From positions 1,922,001 to 1,986,000 of the forward strand of contig NZ_CP135921.1 in NCBI RefSeq assembly GCF_032397745.1: a DNA stretch of 64,000 nucleotides, read 5' to 3'. The notes beneath the pieces were generated by a model. It did not search any database, was not told the DNA's origin, and saw nothing but the letters and a program-made list of their open reading frames with translations. Numbering within the stretch: position 1 is the first letter of the stretch; the number at the start of each line of letters is the position of its first letter. The position numbers and the translations under genes were made by a program. The DNA comes from Bradyrhizobium prioriisuperbiae (lineage in GTDB: Bacteria > Pseudomonadota > Alphaproteobacteria > Rhizobiales > Xanthobacteraceae). Below are positions 45,483 to 54,655 of the stretch, piece after piece.

Positions 45483-48400
45483 TCACGCCTGGTCCTGGCC
45501 GTCGTCCTGCGCCATCAGCGCGGCGTTGCCACCGGCCGCAGCGGTGTTGATGGTGACGGTCTGCTCGATGGCGAAGCGCGGCAGGTAATGCGGACCGCCC
45601 GCCTTCGGCCCGGTGCCGGACAAACCATGGCCGCCGAACGGCTGCACCCCCACCACGGCCCCGATCATGTTGCGATTGACATAGACATTGCCGACCGCGA
45701 GCCGCTCCACCACCGTCGCCACGGTCTCGTCGATGCGCGAATGGATACCGAGCGTCAGTCCATATCCGCTGCGGGCCACCGCTTCGATCACCCGGCCGAG
45801 ATCGGCGGCGCGATAACGCACCACATGCAGGATCGGTCCGAACACTTCGTCCTGCAGCTGCCCGACATCGGCCAGTTCGAACACATGGGGCGCGACGAAC
45901 AGGCCGCCCTTCGGCGCGGTGCCGGCATAATGCACCCGCGCCTGGGTTTTCATCCGTGCCACATGGGCTTCGAGGCGTTGTTTGGCCTCGGCATCGATCA
46001 CCGGGCCGATGTGAATGGAGGGATCGCGCGGATCCCCGATTGCAAGCTCCCGCGCGGCGCCGACGATCATGTCGATCATCCGGTCGGCGACATCCTCCTG
46101 CAGCAGCAGCAATCGCAACGCCGAGCAGCGCTGGCCGGCGGAGCGGAACGCGGACGTGATGACATCGTCGGCGACCTGCTCGGGCAGCGCGGTGGCATCG
46201 ACAATCATCGTATTGATGCCGCCGGTCTCGGCGATCAGCGGCACGATCGGGCCGTCCTTCGCCGCCAGCGCCCGGTTGATGGCACGCGCCACCTCGGTCG
46301 AGCCGGTGAACACCACACCCGCGACATCGCGGTGCGCCACCAGCGCCGCGCCGATGGCGCCGTCTCCGATCACGAGATGCAAGGCCGCGGCCGGCACGCC
46401 GGCCGCATGCAGCAGCCGTACGGCTTCCGCTGAAATCAGCGGCGTCTGCTCGGCCGGCTTGGCCACCACCGCGTTGCCCGCCATCAAGGCGGCCGCAACC
46501 TGTCCCAGAAAAATCGCAAGCGGGAAATTCCAGGGCGAGATGGCGACGATGACGCCGCGGCCACGCAGCCGCAGCACATTGCTTTCACCGGTGGGCCCTG
46601 GCAGCGGCTGGACACCGGCGAACAGCCGGGCACCTTCGACGGCATAATAACGACAGAAATCGACCGCTTCGCGGACCTCCGACAGCGCGTCATCGAGGGT
46701 CTTGCCGCCCTCCCGCTGCAACAGCGCCATCAGATGATCGCGGCGCTGCTCCAGCAGATCCGCCGCACCCATCAGAGCGGCCGCACGCACCGAAGCCGGC
46801 GTGGCGCTCCATTTTGTGAATCCAGAACGCGCGGCGGCCATCGCCCGATCGGCGACGTCGGACGTGGCCTCGACGACATATCCAACCACAGTGGCCCCAT
46901 CGATCGGGCTCATGGTTGCACGGGTCGTGCCCGCAACTGTCTTGCCGTCGATCAGCGACGATGCCGTCACCGGCGCAAGATCGCCGGCCATTCCGGCCAC
47001 CATCGCATCGAGCACCTTGCGATCGCCGAACTCCAGGCCCTGTGAATTGATCCGCTGCGGCTGGAACAGATCGCGCGGCAGCGGCAGTTTCGGATGGCGG
47101 GCATGGTCGGGAGCAGCGACGATGTCCGCCGGCCGTCGCAGCAGTGTCGTCACCGGCACGGACGCATCGGCCGCGACCGCGACGAACGATGTGTTGGCGC
47201 CGTTTTCCAAAAGCCGCCGCACCAGATAGGCCAGCAGTTCGCGATGGCTGCCGACCGGCGCATAGGTCCGGCACGCCAGTTCCGGACGATCCGACAACAG
47301 GCGCGCATAAAGCGCGTCACCCATGCCGTGCAGGCGCTGGAATTCGTACCCCTCGGCGCCATCGGCCAGCTCGAGCACCGTCGCCACCGTCAACGCGTTG
47401 TGGGTGGCGAACTGCGGAAACAGCCGGGGACGCAGCGCCAGCAGCTTGCGCGCGCAGGCGATGTAATTGAGGTCGGTCATCGCCTTGCGGGTGAACACCG
47501 GATAATCGTCCAGCCCGCGCTCCTGCGCGCGCTTCACCTCGGTGTCCCAATAGGCGCCCTTGACCAGACGCACCATCAGACGGCGATTGAGGGTGCGCGC
47601 CAGCGCATCGACATGATCGATCACCGCCTCCGCACGCTTCTGATAGGCCTGGATGGCAAGACCAAATCCATCCCAGCCTGCGAGCGAGGGCTCAGCAAGA
47701 GTCGCTGCAATGACATCCAGCGACAGCTCAAGCCGGTCGGCTTCTTCAGCGTCGATGGTGAGATTGAGATCGAACGACTTCGCCTGCCGCGCCAGTGTGA
47801 TCACCAGCGGCACCAGTTCGCGCATCACCCGCGGCCGGCTGATCGCCTCATAACGCGGATGCAAAGCCGACAATTTGACTGAAATGCCCGGGCGATCGGG
47901 CAAGACATTGCGGCCCGCGGCCCGGCCGATGGCGTCGACGGCTCCGGCATAGGCTTCAAAATAACGTGACGCATCCGCCGCGGTGCGTGCGCCCTCGCCC
48001 AGCATGTCGAAGGAATAACGCGCGGCGTGGCCGTGCTGCGGGCCGGCGTGGGCCAGCGCGGCCTCGATGGTTTCGCCCAGCACGAAGTGATTGCCCATCA
48101 GCCGCATCGCCTGGCGCGTGGCGATCCGCACCGCCGGAAGCCCGATGCGTTTGGCAAGCTTGCCGATGGTGCCCAGCGGTGTTTCGCTGGGCGCGATCAG
48201 CTTCGACGACAGCCCCAGCGCCCAGGCCGAGGCATTGACCAGCAACGCCTGCGACTTGACGTCGTGGCGCGCGAAATCGCCCTGGCCCAGCTTGTCCTCG
48301 ATGAATCTGTCTGATGTCGCGCTATCCGGCACCCGCAGCAGCGCCTCCGCCAGCACCATCAGCGCCACGCCCTCCTTGGTGGAAAGGGCGAACTCCCGCA

Positions 48401-48587
48401 ACATCTCCTCGACGCCGCCAAAGCCGCTGGCCTCGGCCCGGATCGCGGCGACCAGCCGCGCGGCCGTGGCGTCGATGGCCGCTTCACGCTCCGGCGCAAG
48501 GCGGGCGTCCTTCAGCAGCCGCGCCGCGATGTCGCGGTCGTCCGGCATGTCAGCAAATCCGGTCCAGCGAGGAGCATCCTGCATCAT
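45483..48587 (-). CDS. putA: Bifunctional proline dehydrogenase / L-glutamate gamma-semialdehyde dehydrogenase
   Basis: A 1034-residue short-form PutA. The PRODH barrel (about residues 150-460) includes LVKGAYWDTEVKRAQ and FATHNALTV with FAD-binding character; the aldehyde dehydrogenase domain (about 530-1010) has FTGSTEVA, the general-base glutamate in ETGGIN, and the catalytic cysteine in SAGQRCSALR. It oxidises proline to glutamate with internal channelling, feeding electrons to quinone and NAD. It lacks the N-terminal ribbon-helix-helix DNA-binding domain, so it does not repress itself; no putP or obvious regulator gene is adjacent. Confidence 0.95.
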   Translation of the reverse strand: MMQDAPRWTGFADMPDDRDIAARLLKDARLAPEREAAIDATAARLVAAIRAEASGFGGVEEMLREFALSTKEGVALMVLAEALLRVPDSATSDRFIEDKLGQGDFARHDVKSQALLVNASAWALGLSSKLIAPSETPLGTIGKLAKRIGLPAVRIATRQAMRLMGNHFVLGETIEAALAHAGPQHGHAARYSFDMLGEGARTAADASRYFEAYAGAVDAIGRAAGRNVLPDRPGISVKLSALHPRYEAISRPRVMRELVPLVITLARQAKSFDLNLTIDAEEADRLELSLDVIAATLAEPSLAGWDGFGLAIQAYQKRAEAVIDHVDALARTLNRRLMVRLVKGAYWDTEVKRAQERGLDDYPVFTRKAMTDLNYIACARKLLALRPRLFPQFATHNALTVATVLELADGAEGYEFQRLHGMGDALYARLLSDRPELACRTYAPVGSHRELLAYLVRRLLENGANTSFVAVAADASVPVTTLLRRPADIVAAPDHARHPKLPLPRDLFQPQRINSQGLEFGDRKVLDAMVAGMAGDLAPVTASSLIDGKTVAGTTRATMSPIDGATVVGYVVEATSDVADRAMAAARSGFTKWSATPASVRAAALMGAADLLEQRRDHLMALLQREGGKTLDDALSEVREAVDFCRYYAVEGARLFAGVQPLPGPTGESNVLRLRGRGVIVAISPWNFPLAIFLGQVAAALMAGNAVVAKPAEQTPLISAEAVRLLHAAGVPAAALHLVIGDGAIGAALVAHRDVAGVVFTGSTEVARAINRALAAKDGPIVPLIAETGGINTMIVDATALPEQVADDVITSAFRSAGQRCSALRLLLLQEDVADRMIDMIVGAARELAIGDPRDPSIHIGPVIDAEAKQRLEAHVARMKTQARVHYAGTAPKGGLFVAPHVFELADVGQLQDEVFGPILHVVRYRAADLGRVIEAVARSGYGLTLGIHSRIDETVATVVERLAVGNVYVNRNMIGAVVGVQPFGGHGLSGTGPKAGGPHYLPRFAIEQTVTINTAAAGGNAALMAQDDGQDQA

Positions 48588-48740
48588 GGCGGTTTCCGCG
48601 ACTCACCCAGCACGTAGTCTGGCGCAGCTGGTTTTTCGATGGAACAGGCGATATTTTTTTGATACCGCCCGCATAGTGCCGGCCATCCCCGCGTGCTAGA
48701 CGGCTCTGCCGGAGCCTAGAACAACAAGATCAACGCACTG

Positions 48741-50168
48741 ATGGACGACACCCCTTCCGCCCCGGTTACCGCAGCCATGTCGCGGCAATCGACCCAGGTT
48801 GCCCTGCTGGTCGCCAGCGCCTTCTTCATGGAGATGCTTGACGGCACCGTGATCGTGACGGCGCTGCCGGAAATGGCGCGTTCGTTCGGCGTCAATCCGG
48901 TCGACCTGACGCTTGGCATGACCGCCTACATGCTGACACTGGCGGTGTTCATTCCGCTCAGCGGCTGGTTCGCGGACCGGTTCGGCACCCGCAAGGTGTT
49001 CGTGGCGGCACTGCTGATCTTCACCGCAGCATCGGTGCTGTGCGGCCTCGCGGAAGGGGTCTGGACCTTCACCCTGGCCCGCATCGCGCAGGGTTTTGGC
49101 GGCTCGATGATGGTGCCGGTCGGACGGCTGGCGGTGCTGCGCACCACGCCAAAACAGCACCTGATCCGCGCCATCGCCTTCATCACCTGGCCCGGCCTGA
49201 TCGCCCCGATCATCGGCCCGGCGGTGGGCGGATTCCTCACCACCTATGCGAGCTGGCGCTGGATTTTCTTCCTCAATATCCCGCTCGGGATGGCCGCGAT
49301 GGCACTGGCGTGGCGCCTGATCCCCGACGGTGACGAACGGCACGAGCGTCCGCTCGATCACACCGGCTTCGTGATCAGCGCGATCGCCTGCCTCACCTTC
49401 GCCTATGGCCTCAATCTGTTCGGCAATGTGGAGGTGCCGACGGTCCTGGCCACCGGGCTTGTGGTGGTTGGCATCGGCTTCGGTGTCGCCACGTACATCC
49501 ATTCCAGCCGCCATCCGACACCACTGCTCGATCTCTCCGCGCTGAAAATCCAGACCTACGCGTTGAGCGTGGCCGGCGGCTCGCTGTCGCGCGCCGTGAT
49601 CAGCACGGCGCCGTTCCTGCTGCCGCTGATGTTCCAGATCGGCTTTGGACTGGACGCTTTTGAAGCCGGGCTATTGGTGCTCGCCGTGTTTGTCGGCAAT
49701 CTCGGCATCAAGCCGCTGACCACGCCGATCATCCGCCGCTTCGGCTTCAAGCCGGTGCTGCTGGGCAACGGCGTTTTATTCGCGGCCACCCTGGTGGGCT
49801 GTGCCTTCCTGACGCCGGGGACACCACGCCCGGTGCTGCTGCTGTTGCTGGTGATCAGCGGCGCCAGCCGTTCCATGCAGTTCACCTCGATCGCCACCAT
49901 CGCCTTTGCCGACGTGCCGCAGGACAAGATGAGCGGCGCCAACACCTTCTTCAGCCTGATGTTCCAGCTCAGCCTGGGCATGAGCGTGGCGATCGGCGCG
50001 GTCTGCCTCAAGCTCGCGTCACTGATCCTGGGCCATCCGTCCGGTTCGCTGACCCTGGCCGATTTCAAGGTGGCGTTTCTGCTCACCGCCGCATTGGTGA
50101 TCATCAGCCTTTATGACAGCGTGCGGCTGCCGGCCAACGCCGGCGCTTCGGTGAGCCGGAAGACTTAG
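48741..50168 (+). CDS. MFS transporter, DHA2 (14-helix drug:H+ antiporter) family
   Basis: A 475-residue inner-membrane protein with about 14 hydrophobic helices. Motif D1 (EMLDGTVIVTALPEMAR, about residues 34-50), motif A (GWFADRFGTRKVF, about 75-87) and motif C (GPAVGGFLT, about 155-163) are all visible. It probably exports drugs or other toxic compounds. The ribosome site at the chosen ATG is weak; a methionine 12 codons later is possible. It is divergent from putA across 153 bases and followed by a dispersed palindrome. Confidence 0.9.
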   Translation: MDDTPSAPVTAAMSRQSTQVALLVASAFFMEMLDGTVIVTALPEMARSFGVNPVDLTLGMTAYMLTLAVFIPLSGWFADRFGTRKVFVAALLIFTAASVLCGLAEGVWTFTLARIAQGFGGSMMVPVGRLAVLRTTPKQHLIRAIAFITWPGLIAPIIGPAVGGFLTTYASWRWIFFLNIPLGMAAMALAWRLIPDGDERHERPLDHTGFVISAIACLTFAYGLNLFGNVEVPTVLATGLVVVGIGFGVATYIHSSRHPTPLLDLSALKIQTYALSVAGGSLSRAVISTAPFLLPLMFQIGFGLDAFEAGLLVLAVFVGNLGIKPLTTPIIRRFGFKPVLLGNGVLFAATLVGCAFLTPGTPRPVLLLLLVISGASRSMQFTSIATIAFADVPQDKMSGANTFFSLMFQLSLGMSVAIGAVCLKLASLILGHPSGSLTLADFKVAFLLTAALVIISLYDSVRLPANAGASVSRKT

Positions 50169-50183
50169 CCGAGTTCAGCATCG

Positions 50184-50248
50184 TAGCCCGCATGAGCGCA
50201 GCGACATACGGGACGGTCTCCCGGGTATCGCTTCGCTCACCCGGGCTA
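50184..50248. repeat. Dispersed palindrome, TAGCCCG...CGGGCTA type
   Basis: Outer arms TAGCCCG and CCGGGCTA with inner GAGCG-AGCGAC and TCGCTTCGCTC segments; same family as the element at 31562-31640. It lies between converging genes beside a strong terminator. Confidence 0.75.
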
Positions 50249-50254
50249 AGGCGA

Positions 50255-50286
50255 CAAAAAATCCGCCGGAGATCGCTCTCCGGCGG
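50255..50286 (-). terminator. Strong rho-independent terminator after iorB (module 2)
   Basis: A perfect 10-base stem CCGCCGGAGA (50263-50272)/TCTCCGGCGG (50277-50286) with a 4-base loop is followed, on the minus strand, by a run of six T residues (the A tract at 50255-50260). It stands just after the iorB stop and ends the oxidation-module-2 transcript; it may also serve the converging transporter gene. Confidence 0.9.
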
Positions 50287-50312
50287 TTTGTTCTCATCAC
50301 CTCAACCGCGGC

Positions 50313-52607
50313 TTACGCCTTCATCGCGCCCTTCACGGCGTCCGCCGTGATCGGCAGCGAGCGCACCCGCGCGCCGACCGCGTTGAAGATCGCGTTCGCC
50401 AGTGCCGGCGCGACCACGGTCACCGCGGGTTCGCCGACGCCGGTGGCCTTCTCGCCATTGGCGATGACGCTGACGGCAACCTCCGGCAGCTGGCTCATCC
50501 GCAACGGCGTGTAGCTGTCGAAGTTGGTCTGCTCGATCGCACCGTCCTTCAACGTCGCCTTCTCGTACATCGCCAGCGACAGGCCCCACAATGCCGCGCC
50601 CTCGACCTGGGCGCGGATGTTGTCGGGATGCACTTGCGTGCCGACATCGGTGGCCACGGTGAGTTTCCTCACCTTGACCTCGCCCGACGGCGCCACCGCC
50701 ACGTGGGCGACGCAAGCGGTCCAGCTCGCGGTTGCCCGTTCCTGCGACGACACGCAGGCGACACCCATGCCTTCGCCCTTGGGCAACTGCTTGGTGCCAT
50801 AGCCGGCGAGCCCCATGGCCGCGAGCAGGGTGTTGCGCAGACGCTGCGCGCCACCGTCGTTCTTGCCCTTGCCGTCCAGCAGCGCAATGCGGAACTGTGC
50901 CGGATCCTTGCCGGCCGCGTGCGCAAGTTCGTCGATCATGCTTTCGACCGCCCAGAACGTCCAGCCGGGAGCCACCGACCGCAACTGGCCGGAGGGCGTG
51001 GCGTTCTGCGCCATCTCGTTGAGAATGGCGCGGACGTTGTGGTTGGGCACGGAGTAGAAGAAGTCCGCCCCGTTCACGGTGAACGCATCGAGCGCCCCCT
51101 TCTTGTCGACCGAGGGCGACAGGAAATCCGGGATGCCCCAGCGCTTGGTCGGCCAGGCGCTGACCACGTCGTGGTTCAGCGCCACCAGCTTGCCATCATT
51201 GTCGAGGCCGGCCTTGATTTTCTGGTAGGTCAGCGGTCGCGAGAAATCCATCGTCATGTCGTCTTCGCGCGAATAGATGACCTTGACCGGCTTGCCGACG
51301 GCCTTGGCCGCCTGCACCGCCGGCACCATCATGTCGGCATCGAGCCGCCGGCCGAAGCCGCCGCCCAGCCACATCTGATGCAGCACCACGAATTTGGGAT
51401 CCACCCCGGCGGCCCCCGCCGCGATGGCGCCGGAGCGCGTCGCGAACTGGTTGCCGGAATAGATGTGCCAGATGTCGCCCTTCTGTTCGGCGGTGGCGTT
51501 CATCGGCTCCATCGGCGCATGAATGTTGATGTTGGTGGTGTATTCCGCCTCCATCACCTTCGCCGCCGAACCGAGCGCCGCCGCGGTGTCGCCGTCCTTG
51601 ACGAAAAACAGCCCGGTCTCGTCCATGCGTTGCAACCGCTGGGCTTCCTCCAGCAGCGCCGCGCTTGAGATCATCCTGTTTGGGCCGTTGTCATACGTCA
51701 CCTTCAGCGCTTCCGCCGCCTTGCGGGCGTTGGCGTAGGTGCTGGCCACCGCCACCACCCAGCCGGAGGTGGTTCCGGTCTTGTCGTCGAGGGTGACGGC
51801 CTTGATGAAGCCCGGCACTTTTTTCGCCGCGCTGTCGTCCACCGATTTCACCGTGGCGCCGAAGCGCACCGGCGGCATCACGATCTTGCCGTACACCATG
51901 CCGGGCAGGAAGGTATCGATGCCGTACTTCGCTGTGCCGTTGGTCTTCGACGGAATGTCGAGCTGCGGCACCGACACCCCGATCATTGTGTATTGATCGG
52001 GCGTCTTCAGCGTGATGGCCTTGAGCTGATCCGGCGTGAAGGTTTTCGTCACCTTCCCGCTCTTTACGACTTCGGCGAAGGTCATCGCCTTTTTCGACTT
52101 GCCGTGGGCGATGACGGAATCGCGCACCGTCACTTCCTCGACCGGCACCTTCATCAGCCCGGCCGCGGCTTCCGCCAGTGCCATCCGCCCGGCTGCGCCG
52201 GCCCGGCTCATGGCGTCGAAGTTCATCATGGTGCTCCAGCTGCCGCCGGTGATCTGGGCGCCGAGCACGGGATCGTTGAACTTCGGATCGTTGGAGGCGA
52301 GTTGGACCCGCATGTCCTTCCAGTTGGCACCGAGTTCCTCGGCCACGATCTGCGCCATGGTGGAGGCGATGTGCTGGCCCATGTCGGCCTTGCCGCAGGT
52401 CACGGTGACCAGACCATCGGGCGCGATGGCGTACCAGACACTCGGCTCGAAATTGGCGGAAGCGGCAAACGCCGCGCTGTCGCCGACAATGCCGGGAACG
52501 CCGGCATACCCGAGCACAAGACCGGCGGTGCCGGCACCGACCAGGAACGAACGACGGCTGAGATCGACCGATGTCTGCGCGGAAACTTTCTTGATGTGCG
52601 TATTCAT
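50313..52607 (-). CDS. iorB: Tat-exported molybdopterin subunit, IorB-like, module 2
   Basis: A 764-residue catalytic subunit. The Tat signal [10 protein letters not shown] lies at residues 17-26, then a hydrophobic stretch to about 50. The Moco domain has [12 protein letters not shown] (about residue 400), and the catalytic glutamate is in [19 protein letters not shown] near the C-terminus. It is a paralogue of the module 1 gene at 9923. The likely role is exported aldehyde or N-heterocycle oxidation. The start overlaps the iorA stop by 4 bases, so the two are coupled. A terminator follows. Confidence 0.92.
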   Translation of the reverse strand: MNTHIKKVSAQTSVDLSRRSFLVGAGTAGLVLGYAGVPGIVGDSAAFAASANFEPSVWYAIAPDGLVTVTCGKADMGQHIASTMAQIVAEELGANWKDMRVQLASNDPKFNDPVLGAQITGGSWSTMMNFDAMSRAGAAGRMALAEAAAGLMKVPVEEVTVRDSVIAHGKSKKAMTFAEVVKSGKVTKTFTPDQLKAITLKTPDQYTMIGVSVPQLDIPSKTNGTAKYGIDTFLPGMVYGKIVMPPVRFGATVKSVDDSAAKKVPGFIKAVTLDDKTGTTSGWVVAVASTYANARKAAEALKVTYDNGPNRMISSAALLEEAQRLQRMDETGLFFVKDGDTAAALGSAAKVMEAEYTTNINIHAPMEPMNATAEQKGDIWHIYSGNQFATRSGAIAAGAAGVDPKFVVLHQMWLGGGFGRRLDADMMVPAVQAAKAVGKPVKVIYSREDDMTMDFSRPLTYQKIKAGLDNDGKLVALNHDVVSAWPTKRWGIPDFLSPSVDKKGALDAFTVNGADFFYSVPNHNVRAILNEMAQNATPSGQLRSVAPGWTFWAVESMIDELAHAAGKDPAQFRIALLDGKGKNDGGAQRLRNTLLAAMGLAGYGTKQLPKGEGMGVACVSSQERATASWTACVAHVAVAPSGEVKVRKLTVATDVGTQVHPDNIRAQVEGAALWGLSLAMYEKATLKDGAIEQTNFDSYTPLRMSQLPEVAVSVIANGEKATGVGEPAVTVVAPALANAIFNAVGARVRSLPITADAVKGAMKA

Positions 52608-53095
52608 GTGTTCCTCCGATCGTTGCCCGCGTTCGACGCGGTGCGCATGTCGGATGCGGCACGCATGATGGCTTTCTGAATCCGGGAATAGGTCATGCAG
52701 CGGCAGAGATTGCCGTCCATGTGGGCGATGACCTCATCCTTGGTCGGGTTGGTGTTCTTCGACAGCAGCGAGGCCGCCTGCATGATCTGCCCGGACTGGC
52801 AGTAACCGCATTGCGGCACCTGCTCGGCGATCCAGGCCTTCTGCAGCGGATGATCGCCCTTGGCGCTCAGTCCTTCGATGGTGGTGATCTTCTTGCCGAC
52901 GGCTTCGCTGAGCGCGGTCTGGCAAGAGCGAACGGCTTCACCGTTCACATGCACCGTGCATGCGCCGCAAAGTCCCGCGCCGCAGCCGAACTTCGTGCCG
53001 GTCATCTGCAATTGCTCGCGGATGATCCAGAGCAGCGGCGTATCGTTGGCCGCCTCGACGGACATATTCCGTCCATTGATGTTGAGAGTGGGCAT
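52604..53095 (-). CDS. iorA: [2Fe-2S] small subunit of molybdenum hydroxylase (IorA-like), module 2
   Basis: A 163-residue subunit. The first cluster motif [13 protein letters not shown] lies near residues 37-49 and the second cluster residues in CGYCQSG and [10 protein letters not shown] (about 97-139). No leader; it is expected to ride on the IorB Tat signal. The helical-domain motif ends CRCMTY rather than CRCGCY as in module 1. GGAAG lies upstream of the ATG. A TTAGAATCGTT element lies about 135 bases upstream. Confidence 0.92.
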   Translation of the reverse strand: MPTLNINGRNMSVEAANDTPLLWIIREQLQMTGTKFGCGAGLCGACTVHVNGEAVRSCQTALSEAVGKKITTIEGLSAKGDHPLQKAWIAEQVPQCGYCQSGQIMQAASLLSKNTNPTKDEVIAHMDGNLCRCMTYSRIQKAIMRAASDMRTASNAGNDRRNT

Positions 53096-53226
53096 TTATC
53101 TTCCCCTTCCGGTGCATGACGTCGCTTACGGCGACACTTCATTCTGAATTCTGAAAACCCGCGGCACCCACCGGGAGGTGCCGGACGGCTGAGCATGATC
53201 CGGTTCGGTTGCGCTGGCAACGCAAA

Positions 53227-53240
53227 TTAGAATCGTTAAA
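53227..53240 (-). promoter_or_regulatory. TTAGAA-TCG-TTAAA ICE-like element upstream of iorA (module 2)
   Basis: TTAGAATCGTTAAA shares the core TAGAATCGTT with the perfect palindrome at 9388-9400 upstream of the other iorA. The left arm fits the iron-control element, the right arm is degenerate. It lies about 132 bases before the start of the iorAB pair. The 257-base gap 53096-53352 otherwise shows nothing notable. Confidence 0.4.
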
Positions 53241-53352
53241 AACGAAAACAGAAACGCGACACCCGGTTGCCGGACGTGTTTGTGCGGCGCGAAAAACATC
53301 GGCGTATGGCTGCGGTTTCCCCGAAGAAACCGCAGCCGCCATCTTTCAGGCC

Positions 53353-54012
53353 TCAACTCTTGCTGCGCAGGATGCTGATCCGCGTCTCGTCGACAAAATT
53401 CTTCTCATCCTGATCGGAGCGGCGAAACAGGTTGCGCTCGACCACCAGCGCACGACCGCTGATGGTCTTGGTGCAACGCTCCTTGAGGTAGACGCCACCG
53501 ACCGACTGCTCGCCGCCTTGCGGCTGACTTTCGACGCAGGACCAGCCATCGTCGCCATAACGCGACTTGGCCTGCAGCCCGAGCAGAAACGCCTTCTTGC
53601 GGATATAGAGCCGCGCCTTGGGATCGGTCTCGATCCTGAGGCCCGCGACTTGGCCGGCCTCGTCGACCAGCAGCGTCAGGACCGCTGGATGTCCCGCCAC
53701 CATGGTGCCTTCGCGGCTGGTGAGGGGATCGTAACCGAAACGAATGGCGCGCAGGGCCGCAGCGTCCGCCGGGCAGTCCTTCCAACTCGCCCAGCCATCC
53801 AGCGCAAGCTTGGGATCATCGGCGCAAGCGAAGTCGACATAGCCTTCCTTTGGAAGGTCGGCCGCGCGCATGCCGATGCGGATATCGCGCAGATCGTTGC
53901 CACGGAATTCGTCGGCACGCGCGGCCGGTGTCGCCGGCGTCACCGCCTGCGACAGCAGCAGCGCGACCGCCATCACGCCCGCAAATCGGGACAATCGAGA
54001 TGATATCGTCAT
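53353..54012 (-). CDS. Unknown exported protein of the PQQ/cytochrome locus
   Basis: A 219-residue protein with a Sec signal peptide (about residues 1-33, ending ARADE). I do not recognise the family. The mature part has an NDLRDIRIGM start typical of small secreted domains, cysteines at FACADDP, SWKDCPAD, WSCVESQP and KERCTKT that could make two disulfides, and mixed beta strands. Its start overlaps the stop of the cytochrome c gene by 4 bases, so it is translated with it. A role in assembling or modulating the cytochrome/PQQ dehydrogenase pair is inferred from this coupling. Confidence 0.8.
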   Translation of the reverse strand: MTISSRLSRFAGVMAVALLLSQAVTPATPAARADEFRGNDLRDIRIGMRAADLPKEGYVDFACADDPKLALDGWASWKDCPADAAALRAIRFGYDPLTSREGTMVAGHPAVLTLLVDEAGQVAGLRIETDPKARLYIRKKAFLLGLQAKSRYGDDGWSCVESQPQGGEQSVGGVYLKERCTKTISGRALVVERNLFRRSDQDEKNFVDETRISILRSKS

Positions 54013-54593
54013 TGGCTTTTCTCCGGGCCGGCCGGCGCGGCCGCCTTCTGCATCTCAGACCTGTAGACGTCGCACACCCGCGAGGTGTTGCCGAAGAAGC
54101 TCGTGCACTCGGCAAAGGTCGGCTCGCCGGCCCCCTTCACGTGAGCGATCACATAATCGGCGACCGCCTCGATATCGTTGGGCCGCAGGAACGTGCCGCC
54201 TTCCGGCGGCATCTGGGCTCCGGCGTCCTGGCGGGTCATGTCGAAGCATTTCACGGTGTCATAGGCGCCGCGGACGAAAAACGGCATGCCGGTGCCGGGG
54301 CGGCCACAGCTCACCGTCTCGACGATCTGCTCCTTGGTCAGTTCGGTCTTGCGCAGCGACAGCGCATCGCCGCCATACCCGCCGCCGCCATTGCCATGCC
54401 ATTTGTGGCAGCCCATGCAGTTGGCGCGCTTGAACACCGCTTTGCCGGCGTCGGTGGGATCGGCAGCAACAGCCGATTGCGCACGGGCAGCGCCTACCAT
54501 CGAAATTTGCATCGACATTGGCATCGAAAAAGCCAAAACGGCACAGGCGAGCAGCGCACCGGCCACAGAGGAAACCCTGGAGATCATCATCAC
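54009..54593 (-). CDS. Periplasmic mono-haem cytochrome c, probable PQQ dehydrogenase electron acceptor
   Basis: A 194-residue protein with a signal peptide (to about residue 39, AARAQ) and one haem-attachment motif C59-M-G-C62-H63. A methionine in AQMPPEGG (about residue 129) is the probable sixth ligand. Four further cysteines (VSCGRPG, VKCFDM, AECTSF, RVCDVY) are unusual for such a cytochrome and could form disulfides. It follows the PQQ dehydrogenase gene after a 62-base gap holding a hairpin, so it is the likely acceptor of that enzyme, like XoxG/MxaG in methanol oxidation. Confidence 0.9.
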   Translation of the reverse strand: MMMISRVSSVAGALLACAVLAFSMPMSMQISMVGAARAQSAVAADPTDAGKAVFKRANCMGCHKWHGNGGGGYGGDALSLRKTELTKEQIVETVSCGRPGTGMPFFVRGAYDTVKCFDMTRQDAGAQMPPEGGTFLRPNDIEAVADYVIAHVKGAGEPTFAECTSFFGNTSRVCDVYRSEMQKAAAPAGPEKSQ

Positions 54594-54614
54594 GTCTCGT
54601 GTTGTTGGAAAACC

Positions 54615-54642
54615 AGAGGGCCCGGTCGTTGCCGGGCCCTCT
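54615..54642 (-). terminator. GC-rich hairpin between PQQ dehydrogenase and cytochrome c genes
   Basis: A perfect 11-base stem AGAGGGCCCGG/CCGGGCCCTCT with a 6-base loop lies between the two genes. On the minus strand GGTTTTCC follows, a weak T tract. It may stop part of the transcription, giving more dehydrogenase than cytochrome, or protect the upstream mRNA 3' end. Confidence 0.7.
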
Positions 54643-54655
54643 TTGCTGACTGGTT

